A stretch of 64,000 nucleotides of DNA from JAEUIX01 sp964611125 (lineage in GTDB: Bacteria > Planctomycetota > Phycisphaerae > Phycisphaerales > UBA1924). The position numbers were made by a program, and so were the translations under genes. Numbering within the stretch: the stretch's first letter is position 1; each line of letters opens with the position of its first letter. The notes beneath the pieces were generated by a model. It did no database searches. It was not told the origin of the DNA and saw only the letters and a program-made list of their open reading frames with translations. The stretch lies in assembly GCA_964611125.1 (NCBI GenBank), contig CAZSZO010000015.1, positions 12,881 to 76,880 of the forward strand, given 5' to 3'. Positions 18,338 to 25,538 of this stretch are shown piece by piece.

Positions 18338-18772
18338 GTGAGCGATTCAACCGTGCATTCGCAGCGGGCCGCCGAGCCGGTGGGGGCCTATGCCCACGCC
18401 CGCAAGGCTGGCGGGCTCATCTTTGTGGCCGGCATGGGACCGCGGCGACGGGGGGTCTCGCAGATTCCCGGGGCCCGGGTTGACGGCGCCGGCGCCCTCC
18501 TCGATTATGACATCGAGGCCGAGGTCCGGGCCTGCATGGACAACGTGCGGATCGTGCTGGAGGAGGCCGGCTCCTCGTGGGACAGGATCGTCGATGTCAT
18601 GGTCTTTCTGACCGACATGGAGCGCGACTTTGCGGTATACAACCGAGTTTATGCCGAGTATTTCCCCAAAGGACCGCGCCAGCCGACCCGGACGACCATC
18701 GGCGTGACGGCCCTGCCCAAGATGGGCGATACGCCGATCCACGTCGAACTGAAGGTGGTGGCCGAGGCGTGA
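18338..18772 (+). CDS. RidA/YjgF family protein, 2-aminomuconate deaminase-like
   Basis: 144 residues, one RidA fold. Landmarks: GAYAHARKAGGLIFVAGMGPRR, EVRACMDNVRIVLEEAGSSWDRIVDVMVFLTDM, YNRVYAEYFPKGPRQPTRTTIGVTALP and a C-terminal HVELKVVAEA. RidA proteins hydrolyse reactive enamines/imines; the pairing with an ALDH8-type dehydrogenase suggests the 2-aminomuconate deaminase branch, but the generic 2-iminopropanoate deaminase role is not excluded. GTG 18338 is chosen because GAGGAG lies 8 nt upstream; an ATG directly after the ALDH stop (18299) has no ribosome site. It is clearly one operon with the dehydrogenase. Confidence 0.82.
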   Translation: MSDSTVHSQRAAEPVGAYAHARKAGGLIFVAGMGPRRRGVSQIPGARVDGAGALLDYDIEAEVRACMDNVRIVLEEAGSSWDRIVDVMVFLTDMERDFAVYNRVYAEYFPKGPRQPTRTTIGVTALPKMGDTPIHVELKVVAEA

Positions 18773-18830
18773 GGGCACAGGGTGGTGGGGGGGTGAGAGG
18801 TGAGGATCGCGGGGCCTGAGGGGCCTTGGT

Positions 18831-19574
18831 GTGCAGGAATACCCTTCGAACGTGTCGGCGACCGGCCTTGAATCTGCGGTGGTGCTCCTTTCCGGTGGCC
18901 TTGATTCCGCCGTGACGCTGGCGATCGCGCGGGCGGAAGGGCAGGTCTGTCACGCCCTGAGCTTCGATTACGGCCAGCGCCATCGGGTTGAGCTGCTCGC
19001 CGCGGCCCGTATCGCGCGGGCCTTGGGCGCGCAGAGCCACCGGGTGGTGCGGATCGACCTCCGTGCGATCGGCGGCTCGGCCCTCACCGCTGAGATCCAG
19101 CCCCCTCGCGACCGCGATGAGGCCGCCATGGCCGCCGAGATCCCTGTTACCTATGTCCCCGCCCGCAACATGACGTTCATCAGCATCGCCGCCGGCCTGG
19201 CCGAGGTCGTCGGCGCCGGGCGCATCTACCTGGGGATCAACGCCGTCGACTACTCGGGCTATCCCGACTGCCGGGCCGGCTTTGTCGCGGCGTTCCAGCG
19301 GTGCATCGAGGAGGGCACCAAGGCCGGTGTCGAAGGCCGCGCCCCAACCCTGCATGCCCCGCTGGTCCAAATGACCAAGGCCGACATCATCCGCGAGGGC
19401 GCCCGCCTGGGCGTCGATCTCGGGGCCACCACGTCCTGCTATGACCCGCTCACCATGCCTGCCAACGCGGCGGATGTTGAGTGGCTCGCGTGCGGGCGGT
19501 GCGACGCCTGCCACCTCCGCAAGCGGGGCTTTCTGGAGGCGGGCGTCGCCGATAGCGCCCGCTACGCCCAGTGA
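18831..19574 (+). CDS. queC: 7-cyano-7-deazaguanine (preQ0) synthase
   Basis: 247 residues. QueC converts 7-carboxy-7-deazaguanine to preQ0 with ATP and ammonia, in the queuosine pathway. PP-loop ATP motif LLSGGLDSAVTL near residue 20; FDYGQRH; VPARNMTFISIAAG; GINAVDYSGYPDCR. The zinc site is formed by TSCYDP and CGRCDACHLRKRGF near the C-terminus (four Cys). The start is GTG 18831; a later GTG at 18852 is possible. It overlaps queE by 4 nt (GTGA), so the two are translationally coupled. The upstream ALDH-RidA unit ends 58 nt before. Confidence 0.95.
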   Translation: MQEYPSNVSATGLESAVVLLSGGLDSAVTLAIARAEGQVCHALSFDYGQRHRVELLAAARIARALGAQSHRVVRIDLRAIGGSALTAEIQPPRDRDEAAMAAEIPVTYVPARNMTFISIAAGLAEVVGAGRIYLGINAVDYSGYPDCRAGFVAAFQRCIEEGTKAGVEGRAPTLHAPLVQMTKADIIREGARLGVDLGATTSCYDPLTMPANAADVEWLACGRCDACHLRKRGFLEAGVADSARYAQ

Positions 19575-20371
19575 AGCTCGACCTCCGGCATGCTGGCGAC
19601 CATCCCGACGGCCATCCCAAGGGCCATCCCGAGGTGTTGCTCCCGTCGCGCGAAGGCGCCACGCTCCCGCTCGCGGAGACCTTCCTGAGCGTTCAGGGCG
19701 AAGGCCGCTGGTCCGGCGTGCCGGCGTACTTCATCCGGCTCAGCGGATGCAACCTCCGCTGCGCGTGGTGCGACACCCCGTACGCCAGCTGGGCCCCGGA
19801 GGGCGGGTCCGTCGCCGTGGCGGATCTCGTCGCACAGGCCCGGGCTTCCGGGGCCCCCGATGTCGTCCTCACCGGCGGCGAGCCGCTGCTGTTTGACGGC
19901 GTTGGGCCGCTGACGCTGGCGCTTCGCCGGGCCGGCCTCCGCATCACCATCGAGACCGCTGGAACCATCGCCCGCCCGCCGGATCGCCTCGCCTGCGACC
20001 TCATGAGCATCAGCCCGAAGCTCGCCAGCTCGACGCCCCGCGAGGGCGACCCGCGCGACCCCGGCGGAGTCTGGCGCCGCCGTCACGAGGCCGCTCGGAT
20101 CAACATCCCCGCCCTGCAGGCGCTCATCGACGGATTCCCCAACCGCCAGCTCAAGTTCGTCGTCGCCAGCGATCCCGATATTCTGGAGATCGAGACCCTG
20201 CTCGCCCGCCTCCGCGGCTGGCGACCCGAGGAGATCCTCCTCATGCCCGAGGGCGTCGCCATGCCTTCCGATCTGGCCTGGGCTTGGCTGCTTTCCCGTT
20301 GCCTCCCCCGCGGCTGGAAGCCCTGCCCCCGCCTGCACATCGCGCTCTTCGGAAATGTCCGCGGCACCTGA
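19571..20371 (+). CDS. queE: 7-carboxy-7-deazaguanine synthase (radical SAM)
   Basis: 266 residues. QueE contracts 6-carboxytetrahydropterin to 7-carboxy-7-deazaguanine, the step before QueC. The radical SAM cluster motif is CNLRCAWC (Cys60, Cys64, Cys67), preceded by ETFLSVQGEGRWSGVPAYFIRLSG and followed by TGGEPLL. GTG 19571 overlaps the queC stop. The first 30 residues contain an unusual His-rich triplet repeat, DHPDGHPKGHPE, from 12-nt DNA repeats near 19600-19632; a later start would remove it, but no better start is seen. QueD is not in the window. Confidence 0.93.
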   Translation: MKLDLRHAGDHPDGHPKGHPEVLLPSREGATLPLAETFLSVQGEGRWSGVPAYFIRLSGCNLRCAWCDTPYASWAPEGGSVAVADLVAQARASGAPDVVLTGGEPLLFDGVGPLTLALRRAGLRITIETAGTIARPPDRLACDLMSISPKLASSTPREGDPRDPGGVWRRRHEAARINIPALQALIDGFPNRQLKFVVASDPDILEIETLLARLRGWRPEEILLMPEGVAMPSDLAWAWLLSRCLPRGWKPCPRLHIALFGNVRGT

Positions 20372-20397
20372 CCACCCACCCCGCCGCCACCGCTCAT

Positions 20398-21207
20398 TCA
20401 CACCGGCCACAGCTCCCCGGACGCGAGCCGCTCCTCTCGGCCGCCGATCGTGACGCGCAGCGAGCCGTCGTCCTCCATCGCGAGCACGAGCGCCTCGACC
20501 TTCTCACCGGTCGGCCGAGAGAAGTTCACCCGCTGGCCAACGCCCCACAGCCGCGCCCGGGCGCACTCCACCAGCGAGCCCCGCACGGCCCGCTGTTCCG
20601 GCCCGTCGGAGCTGAGCACTGCCGCGATCACCGCTTCAAGGGTCGAGAGCACCCGCGATTCCAGCACCGCCAGATCCACCGGGCCCTCGGCCTCCAGCAA
20701 GGTGGTGGCCCGGCCCTGGATCTCCGCGACAAGCTGCGATCGCGGGAAGTTGGCGTTGATTCCCACGCCCACCAGCAGCGCCGCCGAGGCCCCCTGCCGG
20801 GCGGACCCCGGTCCATCCGTCCCGACCGCCGCACTGGCGGCCTCGCGGCGCACGGCCTCGATCAGCACGCCGCCGACCTTGGCGTCATTCAGCATCAGAT
20901 CGTTGGGCCACTTGAACCGGACCGTCGCCCCCCGGCCCGCCGCGTTCAGGGCGTCCTCCACCGCGTGGCACATGCCCGCCCCCACCAGCGGGCCCAGGAT
21001 CGACGGGGCCCTTCCGCCCAGCGGTTGCACGAGCGTCAGCCACAGACCCCCGACCGGCGACCACCAGCGGCGGCCGAGTCGTCCGACGCCGCCGGTCTGG
21101 CTGCCAGCAACGAACACCGCCGGGCTTTCGCCGACGCGCCCGGCGAGAAACTCACGGCGCGCGTGCAGGCTCGTTGAATCCAGCGATTCGTACCGGTGGA
21201 TGGGCAC
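20398..21207 (-). CDS. birA: biotin--[acetyl-CoA-carboxylase] ligase
   Basis: 269 residues, the catalytic part of BirA without an N-terminal HTH, so a monofunctional ligase. It forms biotinyl-AMP and biotinylates carboxylase carrier lysines. Motifs: GGVGRLGRRWWSP (the biotin/ATP loop, equivalent to GRGRxGR), KWPNDLMLNDAKVGGVLIE, VGVGINAN and a small C-terminal domain with REERLASGELWPV. The start is GTG 21207 (MPIHRYESLDSTS); the longer open frame overlaps the upstream TPR gene and is Arg/Trp-rich noise. It lies 19 nt after that gene's stop, on the same strand. Confidence 0.9.
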   Translation of the reverse strand: MPIHRYESLDSTSLHARREFLAGRVGESPAVFVAGSQTGGVGRLGRRWWSPVGGLWLTLVQPLGGRAPSILGPLVGAGMCHAVEDALNAAGRGATVRFKWPNDLMLNDAKVGGVLIEAVRREAASAAVGTDGPGSARQGASAALLVGVGINANFPRSQLVAEIQGRATTLLEAEGPVDLAVLESRVLSTLEAVIAAVLSSDGPEQRAVRGSLVECARARLWGVGQRVNFSRPTGEKVEALVLAMEDDGSLRVTIGGREERLASGELWPV

Positions 21208-21226
21208 AAACCGAGGGTAGGTGTTG

Positions 21227-23026
21227 TTAGCCGCGTCCGGCGCCGCCGCCGGGCTCCCCGCCCTCGCCCGTCTCGCCCCCATCCTGCTCCTCCGCCCCCG
21301 GGGCGTGCCCGTTCTCAGCGTCCGCCGGCGTTCCCGGCTCCGATTGCCCGTTCGGATCGGCCAGGAACTTGAGCACCTCACGGGCGTACTCGTTCTCAGG
21401 ATCGAGCCCCAGCAGCCGCTGGGCCGCCTGCCCGGCTTCATCCTCGCGCCCGAGGCGCCCGAGCGACCGTATCCGGAGCTCGTGGAGCGCCGGCTCATCG
21501 TCGTCCTCTTCCAGCATCGTCTCGACCAGCTCAAGGGCTTCCTCGTCGCGATGCAGCGAGCCCAGCACCAGCACCGTCTGGTACTGCGCTGCGGCGTCCT
21601 CGGGATCGATCTCCAGCGCCCGCCCGTAGGCAGCCAGCGCATCGTCATGCCGGTCCAGGGCCGCCAGCGCCAGCCCCACCAGCCCGTGCGACCATCCCTC
21701 ATCGGCGTAGCGCCCCACGATGATGTGCGCTACCCGCAGGGCCTCCTCTTTCCGCTCGTTCTCGCGCAGGTGCTCGAACAGGTTCGACCACAGCCCGGCG
21801 TCCTCCCGGGCGCGGGCCCGGTCGCGGCCCAGAAGCTCCGGCAGGGCTCGCCCGAGCGGGTCCAGCCGGATCATCGCGTTCACGAGCGCCCACCGCCCAT
21901 GCTCGTCGTCGGGGGCCCGGGTCAGCAGGTCCCGCGCGTGCCGCTCCGCCTCCGCCGGTCGATCGAGATCGAGCATCATCCGCGCGAGCGAGAACCGGGC
22001 CCAGTGATAGTCCGGATTGACTTCAAGCGATTCCAGCAGCCGCCGCTCCGCCTCCTCCTCGCGCCCCAGCAGGTGCAGCTCGATGCCCATGCTCGAGTAC
22101 GCCCGCGGGTCCTCGGGCTCGAGCTCCTGGTACACCACGAAGAGCTCGAGCGCCTCCTCGTGGCGGCCCAAGTCCGAGAGCACCCGCCCAAGCTCAAGGT
22201 TCGGGCAGCTGTGCCCGCTGTCGAGCTCCATGTGCTTGCGGTACGCCGTCTCGGACTCGACGTTGCGGTCCGCCGCCGCGAGCGCCGAGGCCAGGTTGTA
22301 CCAGGGCAGCGGATGGTCCGGATCCACCGCCACCGCCTGCCGGCACGCTTCGATGGCGCCCTCGATGTCGCCATGCTGGCGGAGGGCGATGCCGTAGTTG
22401 TCCCACGCCGAGCAGTTCTCCGGCTCGGCGACCGTCGCCAGCCGCATGTGCTCGAGCGACGCCGCCTCCTCCCCCTGGTCGGCGCAGACCCTCGAAAGCA
22501 GGAACTGCAGCTCCGCGTCCTCGCCGTCCAGCTCCGCCGCGCGCCCCAGCGACGCCCGGGCCGCGACGAGATCGCCCGCCAGCCACTGGCACACGCCCAG
22601 CGTCCTGAGCACGTGCGCATCGTCGGGGGCTTCCTGGGCCGCCAGGCGGAGCTGCCCCAGGCCGCCCTCCACATCGTTGCGCTGCGCCAGCGTCACCCCG
22701 AGGTTCGCCCGCGCGGGCCACGCCTTGGGGGCCAGCGAGACGGCCCGCGTGAACTGGGCTGTCGCCTCCTCGATGTCGCCACGCTCGTGGGCGATCACGC
22801 CCGCGTTGTAGGCTTCGATGTACGCATCCTTCCCGGGAAGCGGCGCGACCTCGGCGTCGATCAGGTCGAACAGTCCATGATCAAGCGCCGCATGCCCCAG
22901 CCCGGCCGAGTCGCTCACGGCGGTGCAATGCCGCGGCCTGAACGGACGCCGCTTGGGAAGCTGCCCGTCGGGTGAGTTTGCTCGCACGGGGTCGGAGGGT
23001 GGGGGGGGTGGGGGGGGCGCCGTCAC
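21227..23026 (-). CDS. large TPR-repeat protein, cytoplasmic
   Basis: 599 residues, 12 or more tetratricopeptide repeats between about residues 66 and 560 (for example AYNAGVIAHERGDIEEATAQ, AWDNYGIALRQHGDIEGAIE, LVGLALAALDRHDDALAAYGRALEIDPED). No signal peptide, membrane span or enzymatic domain. The N-terminus is a Pro run (MTAPPPPPPP) from a C-rich tract and the C-terminus is an acidic Gly/Glu tail. The start is uncertain: GTG 23026 has no ribosome site and an in-frame GTG at 22987 follows the Pro run. Probably a protein-interaction scaffold; the partner is unknown. Confidence 0.8.
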   Translation of the reverse strand: MTAPPPPPPPSDPVRANSPDGQLPKRRPFRPRHCTAVSDSAGLGHAALDHGLFDLIDAEVAPLPGKDAYIEAYNAGVIAHERGDIEEATAQFTRAVSLAPKAWPARANLGVTLAQRNDVEGGLGQLRLAAQEAPDDAHVLRTLGVCQWLAGDLVAARASLGRAAELDGEDAELQFLLSRVCADQGEEAASLEHMRLATVAEPENCSAWDNYGIALRQHGDIEGAIEACRQAVAVDPDHPLPWYNLASALAAADRNVESETAYRKHMELDSGHSCPNLELGRVLSDLGRHEEALELFVVYQELEPEDPRAYSSMGIELHLLGREEEAERRLLESLEVNPDYHWARFSLARMMLDLDRPAEAERHARDLLTRAPDDEHGRWALVNAMIRLDPLGRALPELLGRDRARAREDAGLWSNLFEHLRENERKEEALRVAHIIVGRYADEGWSHGLVGLALAALDRHDDALAAYGRALEIDPEDAAAQYQTVLVLGSLHRDEEALELVETMLEEDDDEPALHELRIRSLGRLGREDEAGQAAQRLLGLDPENEYAREVLKFLADPNGQSEPGTPADAENGHAPGAEEQDGGETGEGGEPGGGAGRG

Positions 23027-23093
23027 TGCGAACGCTAGGCCGATCAGGTCCCTGTGCGAACCGGTTCAGCCAGCAGCCGCCAACGCGAAACCA

Positions 23094-23115
23094 GCGAACC
23101 CCGTTCAGGGTTCGC
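23094..23115 (-). terminator. hairpin downstream of the membrane-protein gene
   Basis: GCGAACCC / GGGTTCGC, an 8-bp perfect stem with a 6-nt loop in the gap between the membrane-protein gene (ends 23186) and the TPR gene. No U-tract follows on either strand, so it may be an attenuator or Rho-assisted end. Confidence 0.35.
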
Positions 23116-23185
23116 CGGTCGTGCCCGTCTTCGTGGGTGCTCATTCAATCAGCTTCGCCGCGGGCGCGACCAGCCGATGGACCAT

Positions 23186-24487
23186 TCACTGGGGCAGCCA
23201 GGCCCGCAGCATGTCTTCGGTGATCGTCATCGTCCGCCCCGGAACCACCAGGCGGTCCTTGCCCATCGCCGCCGGATCGATCGGATCGTTGAGGAAGTCA
23301 ATCCGCAGCGTGCCCCCGGCGGTCCCGACGTTCGAGATCTCGACCCACTCCACGCCCAGCCCGGGCGCGTAGCTGATGCGGACCGCTGAGGCTTGACCAT
23401 CGGCCGGGGCCTCGCCGTTCTCCGCCAGGGTGTGCAGGATCAGAACGTACCGCCCGTCGGCCTGGGGCTGCAGCTCCGACCCTTGGGCCCCGTCGCGGAG
23501 CAGCCGGCCGACCTCCTCAAGCTCCTGCTGGCTCGCCTGTCCGGTAAGCAGACGACGCAGTGCGGGCGGCGCTTCCGCGCCTTCGTGCCGCACCTGCATG
23601 CCGCCGAACTGAATTTCGATCGGGGGAGCGTCGTCGCCTCCGCCCTCCGCGGCGACCACCGCCACACCAGCGTCCGCAGCGTCGTCGGCGTCGGCCTGCA
23701 GCTCCAGTTGCCGGAGCAGCCGCCCCGGCGCCCCGGCCCCGAAGTCGACGATCAGCCCGCTCCGCATGAAGTTGGCCAGCATCGCCGCCGTCGGGTTGCC
23801 CTCAACCAGCTCCGCCGGAATCTCGTTGGAGTTAACGAAGAGCCAGCTCGAAGCTTCCGCCAGGGCGCCCTCGACGTGCAGGGTCAGCCCCGGGACCGGC
23901 GCCTGTTGGCCGAGCCGGACGTCGAGGTTGGCGAACGCCGCTTCGATCGCGGGTTCGATGTTCTGGTTGCCGTCCAGGATCGACTCAATGTTCAGCGGCC
24001 GCTGGAAACGCACCGCGACCTGTCCTTCCACCGTGCTGCCGTCGGCTTCGATGCCCGTCAGCGTGACGCGCACCCCGCCCACGCTCGACCGCCGCAAGCT
24101 GTCGAGGATCGTCGCGGCGTTCACCTGGCTGCTGCGTCCGGTCGTCAAGAGAATCGCCGAGCCCGCCGCGAGCACCGCCGCGGCGCCCGACAGCGCCGCC
24201 AGCCAGCGCCGCCGACGGGGGAGCCGCCGAGCCATCGGCGCGGCCTCGCGCCGCCCGGGGTTGGGGTAAGCCCCGCCTGAGGTCGACTTCCACCCGGAGA
24301 TCCGGTCGGCGCCGGGTTCCTCCGCGAGTGTCAGCAGGCCGCCGAGCGCCTTCAGATTGGCATGCAGGTGCTCGTCCTGCGGGTGGGGGTTCGCCGGGTC
24401 GATCGACGCGGGGTGAGCGGGGACTTGAGCAGCGCCGGGCTGGTCTTGGCCGGGCTGAAGCGGTCGTGTATCGATGTGGCTGTTCAT
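23186..24487 (-). CDS. single-span membrane protein downstream of an ECF sigma factor
   Basis: 433 residues. The N-terminal 110 residues are cytoplasmic, Pro/Gln/His-rich and then basic (RRLPRRRR). One span follows (about 115-137, WLAALSGAAAVLAAGSAILLTT), then a large exported beta-rich domain beginning SQVNAATILDSLRRSSVGGVRVTL. It contains two LolA/DUF-like halves but no family I can name. Start ATG 24487 with GGAG 8 nt upstream. The gene order (sigma factor, then single-span membrane protein on the same strand) is that of ECF sigma/anti-sigma pairs, so it may hold the sigma factor; no zinc-type anti-sigma motif (HxxxCxxC) is present, so this is inference only. Confidence 0.7.
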   Translation of the reverse strand: MNSHIDTRPLQPGQDQPGAAQVPAHPASIDPANPHPQDEHLHANLKALGGLLTLAEEPGADRISGWKSTSGGAYPNPGRREAAPMARRLPRRRRWLAALSGAAAVLAAGSAILLTTGRSSQVNAATILDSLRRSSVGGVRVTLTGIEADGSTVEGQVAVRFQRPLNIESILDGNQNIEPAIEAAFANLDVRLGQQAPVPGLTLHVEGALAEASSWLFVNSNEIPAELVEGNPTAAMLANFMRSGLIVDFGAGAPGRLLRQLELQADADDAADAGVAVVAAEGGGDDAPPIEIQFGGMQVRHEGAEAPPALRRLLTGQASQQELEEVGRLLRDGAQGSELQPQADGRYVLILHTLAENGEAPADGQASAVRISYAPGLGVEWVEISNVGTAGGTLRIDFLNDPIDPAAMGKDRLVVPGRTMTITEDMLRAWLPQ

Positions 24488-24694
24488 GGGAGTGCTCCGA
24501 GTGTCAGGCGGCCATTGGGCCTTCGTACCTTGGGTGCGGATTGATGGGAACGCAGATGGGTTGTGCAAAGCAGACTGCGAATCAAACGAGCTCGTCCGAT
24601 CGAACCGACTCGAGCACCCGCGCCGTCGCGCGGGTGAGATGTTCAGAGAGTGGGCCGGGGGTGGTGGGGGGTGGTGGGGTGGATGGTGGGTGGG

Positions 24695-25078
24695 CTAGGC
24701 GGGGCCTGTGTCCGCCCGGCGGGCGATCAGCATCTCGCGAAGCCCCTGCCTGGCGCGGTAGAGCCGACCTTCCACCGCCCGCTCGCTTACGCCAAGGCGC
24801 CCGGCCAGCGTCGCCAGCGGCCGCCCGCCGAAGTAGTGGTCGATCAGCAGGTCCTGCTGGTCGCTCGCCAGCTCGGTCAGCGCCAGCAGCAGTTGATCAC
24901 GGGCCTCGTCGCGGGTGAGCTGGTCGAGCGCCGGCGCCGGCTGCACCAGCAGCTCCGCGAGTTCCGCCGCCAGCGCGGGGTTGGCCCGCGCTCCGGCTCG
25001 CCCGGTCGTCCGCCAGTGTGTCGCGATCAGGTTCCGCGCGACGCCGCGAAGCCAGGTGTCCAGCTCGTGCTCCGGCAC
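24695..25078 (-). CDS. ECF sigma factor, C-terminal part (regions 2.4-4)
   Basis: 127 residues from GTG 25078. It reads PEHELDTWLRGVARNLIATHWR (region 2.3/2.4), an Ala/Leu linker, then LASDQQDLLIDHYFGGRPLATLAGRLGVSERAVEGRLYRARQGLREML, a complete sigma region 4 helix-turn-helix for -35 recognition. Region 2.1-2.2 is missing here and is found in another frame just upstream (25027-25407). Together they make one normal ECF sigma factor, so this is half of a frameshifted gene, or a separately initiated sigma-4 protein. A G-rich tract follows its stop (24650-24697). Confidence 0.7.
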   Translation of the reverse strand: MPEHELDTWLRGVARNLIATHWRTTGRAGARANPALAAELAELLVQPAPALDQLTRDEARDQLLLALTELASDQQDLLIDHYFGGRPLATLAGRLGVSERAVEGRLYRARQGLREMLIARRADTGPA

Positions 25079-25407
25079 CTCGTGGCCGCCGCCAGCGCCG
25101 CGAGCCAGACCTGCTGCATGATGTCGTCGACCGGCCCGCCCCCGGCCCGCACCGCGACGAACCGCGCCAGCGACCGGGCCGAGTGGTCAAACGCCCGCTC
25201 GATCCGCTGGCGGGCGCTCCCGCTCAGCGGTGCAGCGGCCGATCCGCCGCCGGGCTCGTGGGCCCCGTGCCGCCGGGCTCCGTCGGCGGCGGGCGCCACG
25301 CCCGATAAGGCCAGTCCGGCCCCGGCGGGCCCCGCGTCCTTGGCTTGCCGGGGCGCCTCACGCACCAGGCTGGAATCGTTGAGCGGGATTGAGCTGGCGG
25401 CGTTCAT
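25027..25407 (-). CDS. ECF sigma factor, N-terminal part (region 2), frameshifted
   Basis: 126 residues from ATG 25407 (AGAGGA 8 nt upstream). After a 65-residue Ala/Gly/Pro-rich leader it reads RQRIERAFDHSARSLARFVAVRAGG and PVDDIMQQVWLAAL, the core-binding region 2 of ECF sigma factors. After LAALAAA the frame runs into TRCRSTSW nonsense and stops at 25027, while the expected continuation (HEVPEHELDTWLRG) is in the -1 frame. The break lies in a GCG/GCC microsatellite at 25083-25102. A 1-nt indel, a real frameshift signal or an assembly error would all explain it. Confidence 0.65.
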   Translation of the reverse strand: MNAASSIPLNDSSLVREAPRQAKDAGPAGAGLALSGVAPAADGARRHGAHEPGGGSAAAPLSGSARQRIERAFDHSARSLARFVAVRAGGGPVDDIMQQVWLAALAAATRCRSTSWTPGFAASRGT

Positions 25408-25538
25408 GGTGGGGTCCTCTTCGAGAGCAGACACCACCAGAATCGCTCACGCCCGCGCGACCCCACGCGATTTTCTTTTCCAACGCTCGCTCTCCGAGCA
25501 GCACCCGAACGGGCTGGTCGCCCCGCGCCTCGGGGTGG

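Noticed and set aside
20398..21702. BirA frame extended upstream to 21702
   Set aside because: Residues before VPIHRYESLDST are Arg/Trp-rich noise and overlap the real TPR gene; GTG 21207 gives a normal monofunctional BirA.
24649..24700. G-rich tract after the sigma factor as a phase-variation switch
   Set aside because: It lies just past the stop codon of the second half, outside the coding part; the actual frame break is about 400 nt away.
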